The notes beneath the pieces were generated by a model. The model ran no database searches. It worked only from the letters and a program-made list of their open reading frames with translations, and was not told the DNA's origin. Of a stretch of 64,000 nucleotides of DNA, positions 34,164 through 42,606 are shown piece after piece. Source of the stretch: Bog-756 sp963703145 (lineage in GTDB: Bacteria > Actinomycetota > Acidimicrobiia > Acidimicrobiales > RAAP-2); the NCBI GenBank assembly GCA_963703145.1, contig OY969793.1, positions 2,790,001 to 2,854,000 of the forward strand. The letters are read 5' to 3'. The position numbers were made by a program, and so were the translations under genes. Every line of letters starts with the position of its first letter. The first letter of the stretch is position 1.

Positions 34164-35203
34164 TGGCCGGCCCTGTTGCATCGACGGGCGGCGACATCGC
34201 CGTGGTGGGTTGGGCCCAGACGCCGATGGTGCGTCGGACCGACAAGTCCGAGACCCAGCTGCTGATGGACTGCATCACCGACGCCCTGGCACCGCTGCAC
34301 CTCACCCGGGCCGACATCGACTTCACCTGCCTCGGGAGCTGTGACTACATCACCGGTCAGGCGTTCTCGTTCGTCTCGAACCTCGACGCCATCGGGGCCT
34401 GGCCGCCCAAGCGCGACTCGCACGTCGAGATGGACGGTGCCTGGGCCCTCTACGAGGCGTGGCTGCGGCTCCAAGAGGGCGACATCGAGATCGCCGTCGT
34501 CACCGGATCGGGCCGCTCGTCAACCGGTGATCCGGCCCTCATCTATCCCATGGAGATGGATCCCTACTTCCTGGCCCCGTTGGGCGCCGACCCGCTCACC
34601 TTCGCCGCCCTCCAGGCCCGGGCGGTGATCGACGCCGGCATCGCCGACGAGCGGTCGATGGCCGAGGTGGCAGTCCGCTCCCGTGGCCGCGGGGAGGTCG
34701 ACGGACTCCTGGCCGAGGAGTATGTGCGCCAGCCGCTGCGCCGCCACGACATCCCGCCCATCACCGACGGGGCCGCGGCCATGGTGCTGGCCACCGGTGA
34801 GCGGGCCCGAACGCTGGTCGAACGCCCGGCCTACATCACCGGCTTCGACCACCGGACCGAGTGCCACAACCCGTCGTTCCGGGCGCTCGACGACTCACCA
34901 TCCACCCGCCTCGCCGCCGAGGCGGCCGGACTGGGCCGGGGACCGGTCGAGGTCGCCGAGCTCCAGGCAGCCTTCACCCACGAAGAGCTGCTTCTGGCCC
35001 GGGTGCTCGGTCTGGGCGAGGACGTGGCCATCAACCCGTCGGGCGGGGCCCTCCGGGCCAACCCCATCATGGCCACCGGGCTGTGCCGCATCGGCCACGC
35101 CGCCGACCACGTGATGGCCGGCGGCCACCGGGCCCTGGCCCACTCCACATCGGGGCCGTGCCTGCAACAGAACCTGGTCTGCATCGTCGAGGAGAACCCA
35201 TGA
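34163..35203 (+). CDS. Thiolase-like lipid-transfer protein (Ltp4-type)
   Basis: This is a 346-residue thiolase-fold protein. The position that holds the nucleophilic cysteine in true thiolases is occupied by VEMDGAWALY (M90/D91), and the C-terminal GHP histidine is replaced in NPSGGALRANP. It is therefore unlikely to be a thiolytic enzyme; related Ltp proteins act as retro-aldolases or partner proteins on steroid-CoA side chains. The ATG overlaps the preceding stop (TGATG) and the next gene starts within its stop (ATGA). Mycobacterial Ltp4 is the closest family by gene order and the diagnostic EMDGAWALYEAW motif. Confidence 0.85.
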   Translation: MAGPVASTGGDIAVVGWAQTPMVRRTDKSETQLLMDCITDALAPLHLTRADIDFTCLGSCDYITGQAFSFVSNLDAIGAWPPKRDSHVEMDGAWALYEAWLRLQEGDIEIAVVTGSGRSSTGDPALIYPMEMDPYFLAPLGADPLTFAALQARAVIDAGIADERSMAEVAVRSRGRGEVDGLLAEEYVRQPLRRHDIPPITDGAAAMVLATGERARTLVERPAYITGFDHRTECHNPSFRALDDSPSTRLAAEAAGLGRGPVEVAELQAAFTHEELLLARVLGLGEDVAINPSGGALRANPIMATGLCRIGHAADHVMAGGHRALAHSTSGPCLQQNLVCIVEENP

Positions 35204-36366
35204 GTCACCAGGCGTGTGCAATCGTCGGCGTCGGGCAGACCCACCACAAGTCCCGGCGGCTCGATGTGTCCTTCGGTGGTCTGGTCCGCGAGGCGGTGTT
35301 CCGCGCCCTCGACGACGCCCAGATGACCATGGGCGACATCGATGCCGTGGTGCTCGGCAAGGCGCCGGACCTCTTCGAGGGCGTCATGAAGCCCGAGCTC
35401 TACCTGTCCGACGCCCTCGGTGCCGTCGGCAAGCCCATGTTCCGGGTCCACACCGCCGGGTCGGTCGGCGGGACCACCGCCATTGTGGCCGCCTCGCATG
35501 TCCAGGTGGGCAAGCACCGGACCGTCCTGGCCGTCGCCTTCGAGAAGCAGTCCGAGGGCAATGCCCAGTTCGCGCTGGGCAGCGGCAAGGGGGCGTCCCT
35601 CGGTGCCGGTGGGGCGTTCGCCCCGTTCATCCGCTCCTACATCCACCGGAGCCGTGCCCCCGAGCACATCGGCTGGAAGGTGGCGGTCAAGGACCGGCTG
35701 AACGCCCTCAAGAATCCCTATGCCCACCTGCGGATCGAGGACATCTCCATCGAGAAGGTCAAGGCCTCCCCCATGATGTGGGAGCCGATCCGCTTCCTCG
35801 AGTCCTGTCCGTCCTCCGACGGTGCCTGCGCCATGGTCCTGACCGACGAGGACGGTGGGAAGGCCGCCGCCGCCGATGGGCGGCCGCCGGCGTGGGTGCT
35901 CGGCGCCTCGTCCCGCTCGGAGCCGCCGAGCTTCCCCGGCCGGGACCCTGTCCGGCCCGAGGCGGCCCTCCAGTGCGCAGCCGACGTCTACGCCCAGGCC
36001 GGGATCACCGACCCCCGCCGCCAGATCGACACGGCCGAGTTGTATGTGCCCTTCTCCTGGCACGAGCCCATCTGGCTCGAGGCCTTCGGCCTGGCCGACG
36101 AGGGCGACGGCTGGAAGCTGGTCGACGACGGGACCACCGAGCTCGGTGGGTCGTTGCCCATCAATGCCTCCGGGGGCGTGCTGTCGAGCAACCCCATCGG
36201 CGCCTCGGGCCTGCTCCGCTTCGCCGAGGCCGCCAACCAGGTCCGAGGGGCCGCCGGCGAGCACCAGGTCGACGGGGCCAAGGTGGCCATCGGCATGGCC
36301 TACGGGGCCAACAGCCAGTACTTCAGCACCTGGGCGGTGGGGAGTTCCCTGCAGCCCTTCGGTTGA
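35200..36366 (+). CDS. Thiolase-like lipid-transfer protein (Ltp3-type)
   Basis: This is a 388-residue thiolase-fold protein of the SCP-x/Ltp group. The cysteine position reads HTAGSVGGTTA, with serine at about residue 88, and the C-terminal block NASGGVLSSNPIGASG again has Asn where thiolases have the GHP histidine. The 4-base overlap with the previous gene indicates translational coupling. With DUF35 and the Ltp4-like protein it probably forms a complex acting on a steroid or branched acyl-CoA side chain. No other steroid-degradation gene is in the window, so the substrate is inferred only from the mycobacterial parallel. Confidence 0.85.
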   Translation: MSHQACAIVGVGQTHHKSRRLDVSFGGLVREAVFRALDDAQMTMGDIDAVVLGKAPDLFEGVMKPELYLSDALGAVGKPMFRVHTAGSVGGTTAIVAASHVQVGKHRTVLAVAFEKQSEGNAQFALGSGKGASLGAGGAFAPFIRSYIHRSRAPEHIGWKVAVKDRLNALKNPYAHLRIEDISIEKVKASPMMWEPIRFLESCPSSDGACAMVLTDEDGGKAAAADGRPPAWVLGASSRSEPPSFPGRDPVRPEAALQCAADVYAQAGITDPRRQIDTAELYVPFSWHEPIWLEAFGLADEGDGWKLVDDGTTELGGSLPINASGGVLSSNPIGASGLLRFAEAANQVRGAAGEHQVDGAKVAIGMAYGANSQYFSTWAVGSSLQPFG

Positions 36367-36462
36367 CCCTCCCGAGTCGGTGACCGGCGAGGGGCCACCG
36401 GATCACGCGGGCGGTGCTGCTGCACTGGCCTCACCAGGAATCCCCGGCTGCAGATCTGGTCG

Positions 36463-37311
36463 CTACCCGACGATGACGAACACCGCCGAGGCGGAGGTCA
36501 CGGGCCGACCGGCCCCGACATCGGTCATCAGCAGCTGCACGCCCACCTGTCCGTCGCTGCCGCGCACCGCCTCGCCGTCGACCACGAAGGGCCCGGTCGT
36601 GCCCCGGGAGAGGAACATGACGTTCCAGGTCCGGAGTTGGAGCCGGTCGGTGCCGACGAGGCCGGCGGCAAGGTCCGTGGCGGCGGCCTCGAGCACGACA
36701 TGCTGGGGACCGATGTGCAGTGCGGCATCGGGGGAGGCCAGTTCGGTGGAGAGCTCGGGCAGCATCCACCGGCCGTCGGATCGGCGGGAGGCCCCGAACA
36801 CCTGCCACAGGGGAGGGAGGTCCGGCGAGTCCACAACGGCCAGGGGCTTCTCGGGCATCGCCTGCAGTCCGGCCGGCACGTCACCGATGCTCATGCCCTG
36901 ACCCTCGGTGAAGGCGATCACCCGGTCCGGGTGGTCGGCGTCGACGATCCGCGATCGGCTGAACCCCAGCTGGCGGCCGAGCTTCAACGTCTCGGAACGG
37001 ACCTCGATGCGCCGGACGTCACGACCCGGGTCGAGGATGCTCGCGCTGTGGATCACCGGGTTGGGGACGGCCTCGAGATCGGAGCGCCCACCGCCCTCGG
37101 GCGAGCTGATGGCGATGGGTGCGACCATCAGGCCGCCGGTCGAGTTCCTGAAGTCATGGCGGACATCGACCGTGGAGTCGTCGACCGCCCCTGCGTCCAT
37201 CGATGCAAAGCGCCGTCCGATGTAGCGGTAGCTCAACAGGCCGGTCCAGCGGCGTTCGAGCTCGGCGGCGTAGGCGCTGTCGTCCCCCTTGAGCTCCCGG
37301 ATGTCCTTCAT
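36463..37311 (-). CDS. Hotdog-fold thioesterase-like protein
   Basis: This 282-residue protein has two hotdog-like halves. The N-terminal half includes RHDFRNSTGGLMVAPIAI and the C-terminal half TWNVMFLSRGTTGPFVVDGEAV. Acyl-CoA thioesterases and dehydratases share this fold, and in both halves the region facing the CoA site is plausible. No catalytic Asp/Glu can be placed with confidence. It converges on the Ltp operon with 96 bp between. The ATG at 37311 is preceded by a GC-rich leader without a clear ribosome-binding site. Confidence 0.65.
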   Translation of the reverse strand: MKDIRELKGDDSAYAAELERRWTGLLSYRYIGRRFASMDAGAVDDSTVDVRHDFRNSTGGLMVAPIAISSPEGGGRSDLEAVPNPVIHSASILDPGRDVRRIEVRSETLKLGRQLGFSRSRIVDADHPDRVIAFTEGQGMSIGDVPAGLQAMPEKPLAVVDSPDLPPLWQVFGASRRSDGRWMLPELSTELASPDAALHIGPQHVVLEAAATDLAAGLVGTDRLQLRTWNVMFLSRGTTGPFVVDGEAVRGSDGQVGVQLLMTDVGAGRPVTSASAVFVIVG

Positions 37312-37399
37312 CGACGGGACGACTCGCCGTGGGCTGGATGACCCGGCACGCTCCCCTGGGCGGTTGGCGGCCGCGGGGTCCCGCCGCGTGGTGCCACGG

Positions 37400-37657
37400 T
37401 CAGGACAGCCGCTTCGCCTCGGCCAGTCCGGCCGCGCTGTAGATGCCGTCGGGGAACACGGCATCCCAGGCATCACGCACCCCACGGAAGTCGTCGCTGG
37501 GTCCGTAGGCGGCGCGGGCGGCGGCCACGACCTCATCCCGCCGGGCCGCAACGGCCGCGCCCGAGGCGAACTCCAGTTCCGTGTCAATCTGGGCAACCGA
37601 CTCGGCGAAGCGCCGCTGGTGGCCGATCAGGCGAACTGCGCTGGCGGGAGGTGTCAT
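37400..37657 (-). CDS. Small hypothetical protein
   Basis: This is an 85-residue helical protein of unknown function, with the central sequence ESVAQIDTELEFASGAAVAARRDEVV broken into two helices. AAGGAA lies six bases before the ATG at 37657, which decides the start over longer frames. Confidence 0.6.
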   Translation of the reverse strand: MTPPASAVRLIGHQRRFAESVAQIDTELEFASGAAVAARRDEVVAAARAAYGPSDDFRGVRDAWDAVFPDGIYSAAGLAEAKRLS

Positions 37658-37999
37658 GGCTATTCCTTCTGCGCGGGAGACCTGATGTGGGGACTCCCGG
37701 CCCTCGACGAACTGCTGGCGGACCATCATCGCACCATCGGAGACAGCAGGCAGCTGACCACCCGGAGCCGGCCTGGCGCCTGTGGGCTGCCGTTGGGGCA
37801 CCGCCGGGACGATCACCGTCGGTCCGGACGGACCCTCACGTCGTCCGAGAGGGCGAGCGGTGGAGACAGGACCTTTGGCCCTGTCAGCCAAGGTGTGGGG
37901 AGGGGCATGCTGGCTGAACCGAAGCAGAGCACGCCGACGTCACGCGCAGAGCCAGAAGATTGCGGCATGGCCGGACCTCACTCACACGAGGAGTTGGAC
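37658..37999. other. Divergent promoter region
   Basis: This 342-bp interval lies between the small hypothetical gene (-) and the DUF998-like gene (+). Open frames exist on both strands without recognisable content. It is slightly less GC-rich near 37710-37760. No clear hairpin or operator was found. Confidence 0.4.
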
Positions 38000-38605
38000 A
38001 TGGTCAGGGCATTCGCCACCATCGCAGTACTGGCCGCGTCGGTGCAGGTGATCGTGCTGGTCCTCCTGCACATCCTCCCGACCGGGTACGACCCGGTTCG
38101 AGACGCCATCAGCGACTACGGGGTGGGGCGCTACCGCCGTTACTTCTGGGGACAGCTCCTAGCCGGCGGACTGGCCTGTATCGGCGTGGCGTTGGCCCTC
38201 ACCGGGCTCCATCCCTATGTGCCGACGTTCGTCGTGGCGATGCTGTTGGCCAACGCGGTGGCTCGCTTCTTGATGCCGGCCTTTCCGACCGATCAATCGG
38301 GAAACCGCTTTGCCACCACGACGGGCACCATCCACATGGTCCTCGCCATCGTCGCCTTCGCGGCCGTGGCCGCAGCCGCGACCGGGCTGAACGGCCTGTT
38401 CGCCCACTATCCCGAGTGGAACGGCGTCAAGGGACTGGTCGTCACGCTGGGTTGGTTGGTTCTGGCTGGTGCCGTCGGTTGTGCACTGGCACTCGTCGGC
38501 CCGCGCCTGAAGCAGATCTTCGGCCTGATCGAGCGGGCCTTCACGCTCGCGGTGATCGCCTGGCTCTACGTCATCTCGATCGAGCTCATCCGCTTCGGCA
38601 AGTAG
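38000..38605 (+). CDS. DUF998-like membrane protein
   Basis: This is a 201-residue integral membrane protein with about six transmembrane segments. The ISDYGVGRYR loop after the first segment and the FPTD loop are typical of DUF998-type proteins. Their function is unknown. A GAGGAG sequence 7 bases before ATG 38000 favours this start over the ATG at 37967, which would add 11 polar residues. Confidence 0.75.
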   Translation: MVRAFATIAVLAASVQVIVLVLLHILPTGYDPVRDAISDYGVGRYRRYFWGQLLAGGLACIGVALALTGLHPYVPTFVVAMLLANAVARFLMPAFPTDQSGNRFATTTGTIHMVLAIVAFAAVAAAATGLNGLFAHYPEWNGVKGLVVTLGWLVLAGAVGCALALVGPRLKQIFGLIERAFTLAVIAWLYVISIELIRFGK

Positions 38606-38757
38606 CAGAGCCACCGCAGCTGTCGACACCGGGCCTCCTGCCACGGCTGCGCCCCCTGACCACACAGGCGCAGCCTGCCCGCACCCGATTGTGACCAGGT
38701 CCCGTTGTCTGACGTCAGTGGCGGATAGCCCTCATCCGGCAACCACCGCTTCGGGGA

Positions 38758-40368
38758 TCACCCGGGCTTGACCTCAGACTCGTCAATGCGGAAGAGGCCG
38801 ACTTCGGCGCCGAGATCATCGGGGACCAGTGTCGGGGTGTCCCTGTTCAGCACCTCACCTCGGAAGAACGCCGGCCGGAACGCCGCAAACGAGTACATGA
38901 GCACGACCCCGAGTACCAGGGCGAACAGGTCGATGAGGAACACGCCGCCGATGTGCCAATGGGGCCAGAACGTCATCTGCCACGTGGTGTAACTGTTCAC
39001 CGGCAGCCAGTAGAAGTAGAGGTTGTACCCGAGGGCACCCCACAGCATCACGCCGCCGAGCAGGGGCAGGATCCCGCGCAACCACAGGTTCCGCGCACTC
39101 TCGCCGAGCGTGGCCCGGTAGTACCAGGCGCAGGTGAAGCCGGTGAGCCCGTAGTAGAAGGCGATCATCACCCCGAGGGCCGATACGGCGTCGGAGATCA
39201 CCGACCCGGCCGAGATGTAGTTCATGATCACGTACAGCACGATGGACGCCGCACCCATCACGACCGTGGACACCGTGGGCGTCAGGAACCGCCGGTGGAC
39301 CTTGGCGAACGAGGACGGGATGGCCTTGTACACCCCCATGGCCAGGGTGGTCCGAGCCGTCGGCAGGATCGTCGTCTGGGTGGATGCCGCGGCCGAGCTG
39401 AGCACCATGAGCAGGAGCAGGTGCACCAGGACATTGGCGAACCCGGATGTCCCGAACACCGAGTGCCCGAGCACCGACAGCACGTCGCCCTGGTTGTTGG
39501 GGTTGCCCAATCCGATCCCTGTCGACCCGATGCCGGCATAGGACTCCGTCGACAGGACGACCAGGACGTAGGTGGCGAGGAGGATGAGGGTCGACAGCAC
39601 GGCCGCCCGGCCGGGAACCGTGTGCGGTTCTGCTGTCTCCTCGTTGACCGACACCGTCGTGTCCCAACCCCAGTAGATGAACAGCATCAACAGGACGCCG
39701 TTGATGAAGGCCGAGGCCGAGGGGATCTTGAACGGATTGAACCAGCTGAGCGACGGCGTGAGGTGCCCGACAGGAGCCGTGCCGTTGCCCACCTTGACCA
39801 ACGCCCATACCGACAGGAGCAGGAGCATGGTGAGCTCGATCCCCAGCAGGGCCTTCTGGAAATTCGCCGAGATCTCGATGCCCACGTAGCAGATCAGGGT
39901 CATGGCGACGATCCAGGCCACCCCGACCAGGAGGACCCAGCCACTCGATGCGTCCGAGCCGATCCCGTTGGCACCGAACAGCAGGAACACGTACTGGCCG
40001 GCGATCTGGGCGAGGCTCGCCATGACCAGGATGTCGGCGGCGACGATGGCCCAACCGCCCATCCAGCCGGTCTTCGGCGTGAAGGCCCGTACCCCCCACG
40101 TGAACGTGGTGCCGCAGTCGGGGTCGGCATTGTTCAGTTCCTTGTACCCGTAGGCGATGAACAGCATCGGGACAAAAGCGATGACGGTGACCGCCGGTGC
40201 CTGCAGGCCGATGGCCACGACCACGAACCCGAGGGTGGCCGCCAAGCTGTAGGCCGGTGCCGTCGACGCCACGCCCACGACGGTGCTCGAGATCAAACCG
40301 AGAGCGCCCGATTTCAGGCCCTTCTCCTGGCGATCGGTCGTGGCCAGACCAGATGGTTCCGGAGTCAC
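38758..40368 (-). CDS. APC-family amino-acid permease
   Basis: This is a 536-residue transporter with 12 or more transmembrane helices. The first helix motif (STVVGVASTAPAYSLAATLG) and the EETAEP-type loop after helix 6 place it in the APC superfamily, in a branch common in actinobacteria. GGAGGT lies 6 bases before the GTG start. A 17-bp inverted repeat sits 24 bp upstream. The substrate is unknown, and it is distinct from the permease at 5477-7111. Confidence 0.87.
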   Translation of the reverse strand: MTPEPSGLATTDRQEKGLKSGALGLISSTVVGVASTAPAYSLAATLGFVVVAIGLQAPAVTVIAFVPMLFIAYGYKELNNADPDCGTTFTWGVRAFTPKTGWMGGWAIVAADILVMASLAQIAGQYVFLLFGANGIGSDASSGWVLLVGVAWIVAMTLICYVGIEISANFQKALLGIELTMLLLLSVWALVKVGNGTAPVGHLTPSLSWFNPFKIPSASAFINGVLLMLFIYWGWDTTVSVNEETAEPHTVPGRAAVLSTLILLATYVLVVLSTESYAGIGSTGIGLGNPNNQGDVLSVLGHSVFGTSGFANVLVHLLLLMVLSSAAASTQTTILPTARTTLAMGVYKAIPSSFAKVHRRFLTPTVSTVVMGAASIVLYVIMNYISAGSVISDAVSALGVMIAFYYGLTGFTCAWYYRATLGESARNLWLRGILPLLGGVMLWGALGYNLYFYWLPVNSYTTWQMTFWPHWHIGGVFLIDLFALVLGVVLMYSFAAFRPAFFRGEVLNRDTPTLVPDDLGAEVGLFRIDESEVKPG

Positions 40369-40391
40369 CGTCTACCTCCACAGCTCTGACT

Positions 40392-40408
40392 ACCAGGCCG
40401 GACCTGGT
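40392..40408. promoter_or_regulatory. Inverted repeat upstream of permease
   Basis: ACCAGG-CCGGA-CCTGGT is a perfect 6-bp inverted repeat with a 5-base spacer, located just before the permease start on the minus strand. It is a candidate operator, within or near the promoter. Confidence 0.35.
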
Positions 40409-40628
40409 CGTCCATCGTCAGTTCATGGATCTCGCCCCGCAGTTGCAACCTAGTGCTTCCGGGATCGGGGTGCACCGGACTCCGAGGACCGAGCGACGGA
40501 GCTCGTCGACCCCTTTCGGTGGCACCGATCAGCGGACAGCACCCGTGCCGGCGGGGTGGCCAACGGTGGCCCGAGGTGGGTGGAGAAGACTCGTTGCCAG
40601 TCGCGTCGAGGGAGCATTGCGAAACTCC

Positions 40629-40916
40629 CTACCCGACCGCATGGAACTCAATCCGGTAGAGGAGTGTTTCGTCGTGGATCGGACCGGCATGGGCGGCCCT
40701 CGTCCGGAGCGATTCGAGGTCCACCTCTCCGGCTCGGCGCACATCCGCACGGTCGATGGAGGAGAAGGGCACCAGCTCGATCGAGTCCACCTCGAGCTGG
40801 CCGTCGCCCACCCGATAGCGACCACCGAGCTTCACCTGTGGACGCCGCCACAGCCGGAAGGACACCGTGATGTCCCCGGACAGCACCTGTTCCCGCAGTT
40901 CCGAGCTGAACTCCAC
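40629..40916 (-). CDS. ASCH-domain-like small protein
   Basis: This is a 95-residue protein matching the ASCH/PUA-like beta-barrel: an N-terminal helix (LREQVLSGDITVSFRLW) with the basic turn before P-x-V-K-L-G-G-R-Y, then alternating strands. ASCH proteins bind or modify RNA. The start is GTG 40916 without a good ribosome-binding site. It diverges from the Tat-exported esterase gene at 41004. Confidence 0.65.
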   Translation of the reverse strand: MEFSSELREQVLSGDITVSFRLWRRPQVKLGGRYRVGDGQLEVDSIELVPFSSIDRADVRRAGEVDLESLRTRAAHAGPIHDETLLYRIEFHAVG

Positions 40917-41003
40917 GGAGAGACCCTAGGACCCCCCGTGGGATCCGATCAGGCGGTGCGCAGCGGGACACCCAGGTGGACGGGGCGTGAGAAGCTTCCG
41001 CCC

Positions 41004-41939
41004 GTGACATCCGAGGACCCTCCCGAGGCGCCCAAGGTCGACCGCCGACGGTTCGTGAAGGCCGCTCTCGGTGGCGCGGCCGTCGTGGTTGCGGCAGGGG
41101 CGGTCGGCATCGAGTTGGTCTCCCATGGAGTGCTCCCCGGCAAAGAGAAGCTCGACGAACTCGACGGGGCCTGTTCGGTCGCTTCACCCCCGCTCAGATT
41201 CTCGACGCCGGGTCCCGCACTGTCGGGCTCATTCGACTCAGAGGCACGACATCGGAGCGTCGGCTACACGATCGCCTACCCTCCTGGACACCGTCCGGGA
41301 AGTGCGCTGCCCCTGATCGTGATGCTCCACGGTTTCGGCGGCAATCACACGGATGCGGTCGCCGGGATGACCCCGGTCCAGGCGCTGGCCCTACGCGTCG
41401 ATGGACAGTCGCTGCCTCCCATGGCGATGGTGACCGTCGATGGTGGCGGAGGCTATTGGAACCCTCATCCGGGAGACGACCCCATGGCCATGATCGTGCA
41501 GGAATTGATCCCGATGTGCCGGGAGCGAGGCCTGGGTACGGGCCCCCACGGCATCGGCACCATGGGCATCTCGATGGGAGGTTACGGAGCGATCCTCGTG
41601 GCCGAGAAGTACCCCGCTCTGGTCTCGGCCGTGGCCGCCATCAGCCCGGCCATCTGGACCACGTACGACGAGGCGAGGACCGCCAACTCGGGCGCCTACT
41701 CGTCGATCGAGTCGTTCCGTTCCGATGATGCGCTCACCCACGTCGGGACGTTGGCCGGCACGCCTGTCCGCATCGCCTCGGGTTCTGACGATCCCTTTCA
41801 CTCCGGCGTCGTCGCCCTCTCGGGCGTCCTTCCTCGATCGTCGACCGTCGTCATCTCGGCCGGCTGCCATACCGACCCGTTCTTCATAAGCCAGGAGCCG
41901 CCCTCACTCCAGTTCCTCGGACAGCACCTGGCCGCCTGA
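41004..41939 (+). CDS. Tat-exported esterase (esterase D / mycolyltransferase-like fold)
   Basis: This is a 311-residue alpha/beta-hydrolase. The N-terminus has a twin-arginine signal, R14-R-R-F-V-K, followed by an Ala/Gly-rich hydrophobic segment. The HGFGGNHTD oxyanion loop, the nucleophile in GISMGGYG and a late histidine in SAGCHTDPF complete a plausible triad. Fold and order resemble esterase-D/antigen-85-like enzymes, so the substrate may be a glycerol or trehalose ester, a cell-wall lipid or another ester. The GTG at 41004 gives the standard Tat N-region length. Confidence 0.8.
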   Translation: MTSEDPPEAPKVDRRRFVKAALGGAAVVVAAGAVGIELVSHGVLPGKEKLDELDGACSVASPPLRFSTPGPALSGSFDSEARHRSVGYTIAYPPGHRPGSALPLIVMLHGFGGNHTDAVAGMTPVQALALRVDGQSLPPMAMVTVDGGGGYWNPHPGDDPMAMIVQELIPMCRERGLGTGPHGIGTMGISMGGYGAILVAEKYPALVSAVAAISPAIWTTYDEARTANSGAYSSIESFRSDDALTHVGTLAGTPVRIASGSDDPFHSGVVALSGVLPRSSTVVISAGCHTDPFFISQEPPSLQFLGQHLAA

Positions 41940-41980
41940 CCAGCCGATGGATCGAGTGCCCATCGATCGCCGGAGCTGGA

Positions 41981-42192
41981 TCAGGTCGACACCGACATCG
42001 TCGTCTCCGCCACGGTGACCGCCTGACCCGCCAGGATCACGCGATCGCCGGACCTCCTCATGCGGACGATGCCACCCCTCGGCGAGGCCTGCTCACCGAT
42101 CAGCTCGGATCGTCCGAGACGGTCACCCCGGTACCCGTCAGCGTGCAGTGCGCCGAGCCCGTCACGGGGTCCTGGGGAATCCCGACGTTCGG
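41981..42192 (-). pseudogene. 3' remnant of a PhzF-family isomerase
   Basis: The minus strand encodes the end of a PhzF-type protein. Reading from 42192, the sequence PNVGIPQDPVTGSAHCTLT is the hallmark DPVTGSAH region. Near 42131-42139 the frame must shift by one base (a missing G in ACGGGTACC would explain it), after which YRGDRLGRSELIGE and GDRVILAGQAVTV match the usual C-terminus down to the TGA at 41981. Everything before DPVTGSAH is missing; that end abuts the PadR operator and gene. The piece is therefore both truncated and frameshifted. Identification rests on motifs I know from the family, not on an alignment. Confidence 0.7.
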
Positions 42193-42215
42193 TCCGTCCA
42201 GCCTGGGAACTTACT

Positions 42216-42246
42216 CTTGCAATGCAAGGTACCGAGGAGTACCTTG
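42216..42246. promoter_or_regulatory. Overlapping palindromes, PadR operator
   Basis: There are two nested elements before the padR start: CTTGCA-A-TGCAAG (42216-42228, perfect) and CAAGGTAC-CGAGGA-GTACCTTG (42225-42246, perfect 8-bp arms). The loop of the second holds the Shine-Dalgarno GAGGA, so it can act as an operator in DNA and as a hairpin exposing the ribosome site in RNA. PadR autoregulation is typical of the family. Confidence 0.6.
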
Positions 42247-42252
42247 TGGTGC

Positions 42253-42606
42253 ATGGCAACCGTGGATGGTCGGCGCAGTCAGTTGCTCCGAGGCGTCCTC
42301 GACCTCTGCCTCCTCGCCGTCATGGGTGAGGGACCGGCGTACGGCTATGAGATGACCAAGCGTCTGCGGGCTCGAGGACTGTCGATCGTCGGGGAAGGCT
42401 CGATCTATCCACTGCTCGGCCGGCTGGAGCGTGATGGCCTGGTTGAGACCCGGAGAGAGGCCAGCAACGGCGGGCCGCCCCGGAAGTACTACAACCTGTC
42501 GCTCGACGGTCAGCGCGCGCTGGAGGTGGGCGTCGAGGAGTGGAAGACGGCTCGCGACGCCATCGATGGCGCCCTCGATTTGGCAAAGGTGGAGGTAACG
42601 CCGTGA
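42253..42606 (+). CDS. PadR-family transcriptional regulator
   Basis: This 117-residue PadR winged-helix repressor has the motif LLRGVLDLCLLAVMGEGPAYGYEM at the N-terminus, EGSIYPLLGRLERDGLVE as recognition region, and PPRKYYNLSLDGQRAL in the wing. It is short, lacking the large C-terminal helical domain, as in the PadR-s2 group. ATG 42253 is called; a TTG at 42244 nearer to GAGGAG is possible. The next three genes (HAAS membrane protein, ABC ATPase, permease) form its operon, with a GTGA overlap to the first, so it likely represses its own transporter. Confidence 0.9.
   Translation: MATVDGRRSQLLRGVLDLCLLAVMGEGPAYGYEMTKRLRARGLSIVGEGSIYPLLGRLERDGLVETRREASNGGPPRKYYNLSLDGQRALEVGVEEWKTARDAIDGALDLAKVEVTP

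Noticed and set aside
34831..36264. Long minus-strand frame opposite the Ltp genes
   Set aside because: Composition is Gly/Val/Glu/Leu-repetitive, and the opposite strand encodes clear thiolase-fold proteins.
38953..40389. Plus-strand frame opposite the second permease
   Set aside because: The translation is rich in His/Arg/Gln with no hydrophobic core; the minus strand has a convincing transporter with a strong ribosome-binding site.
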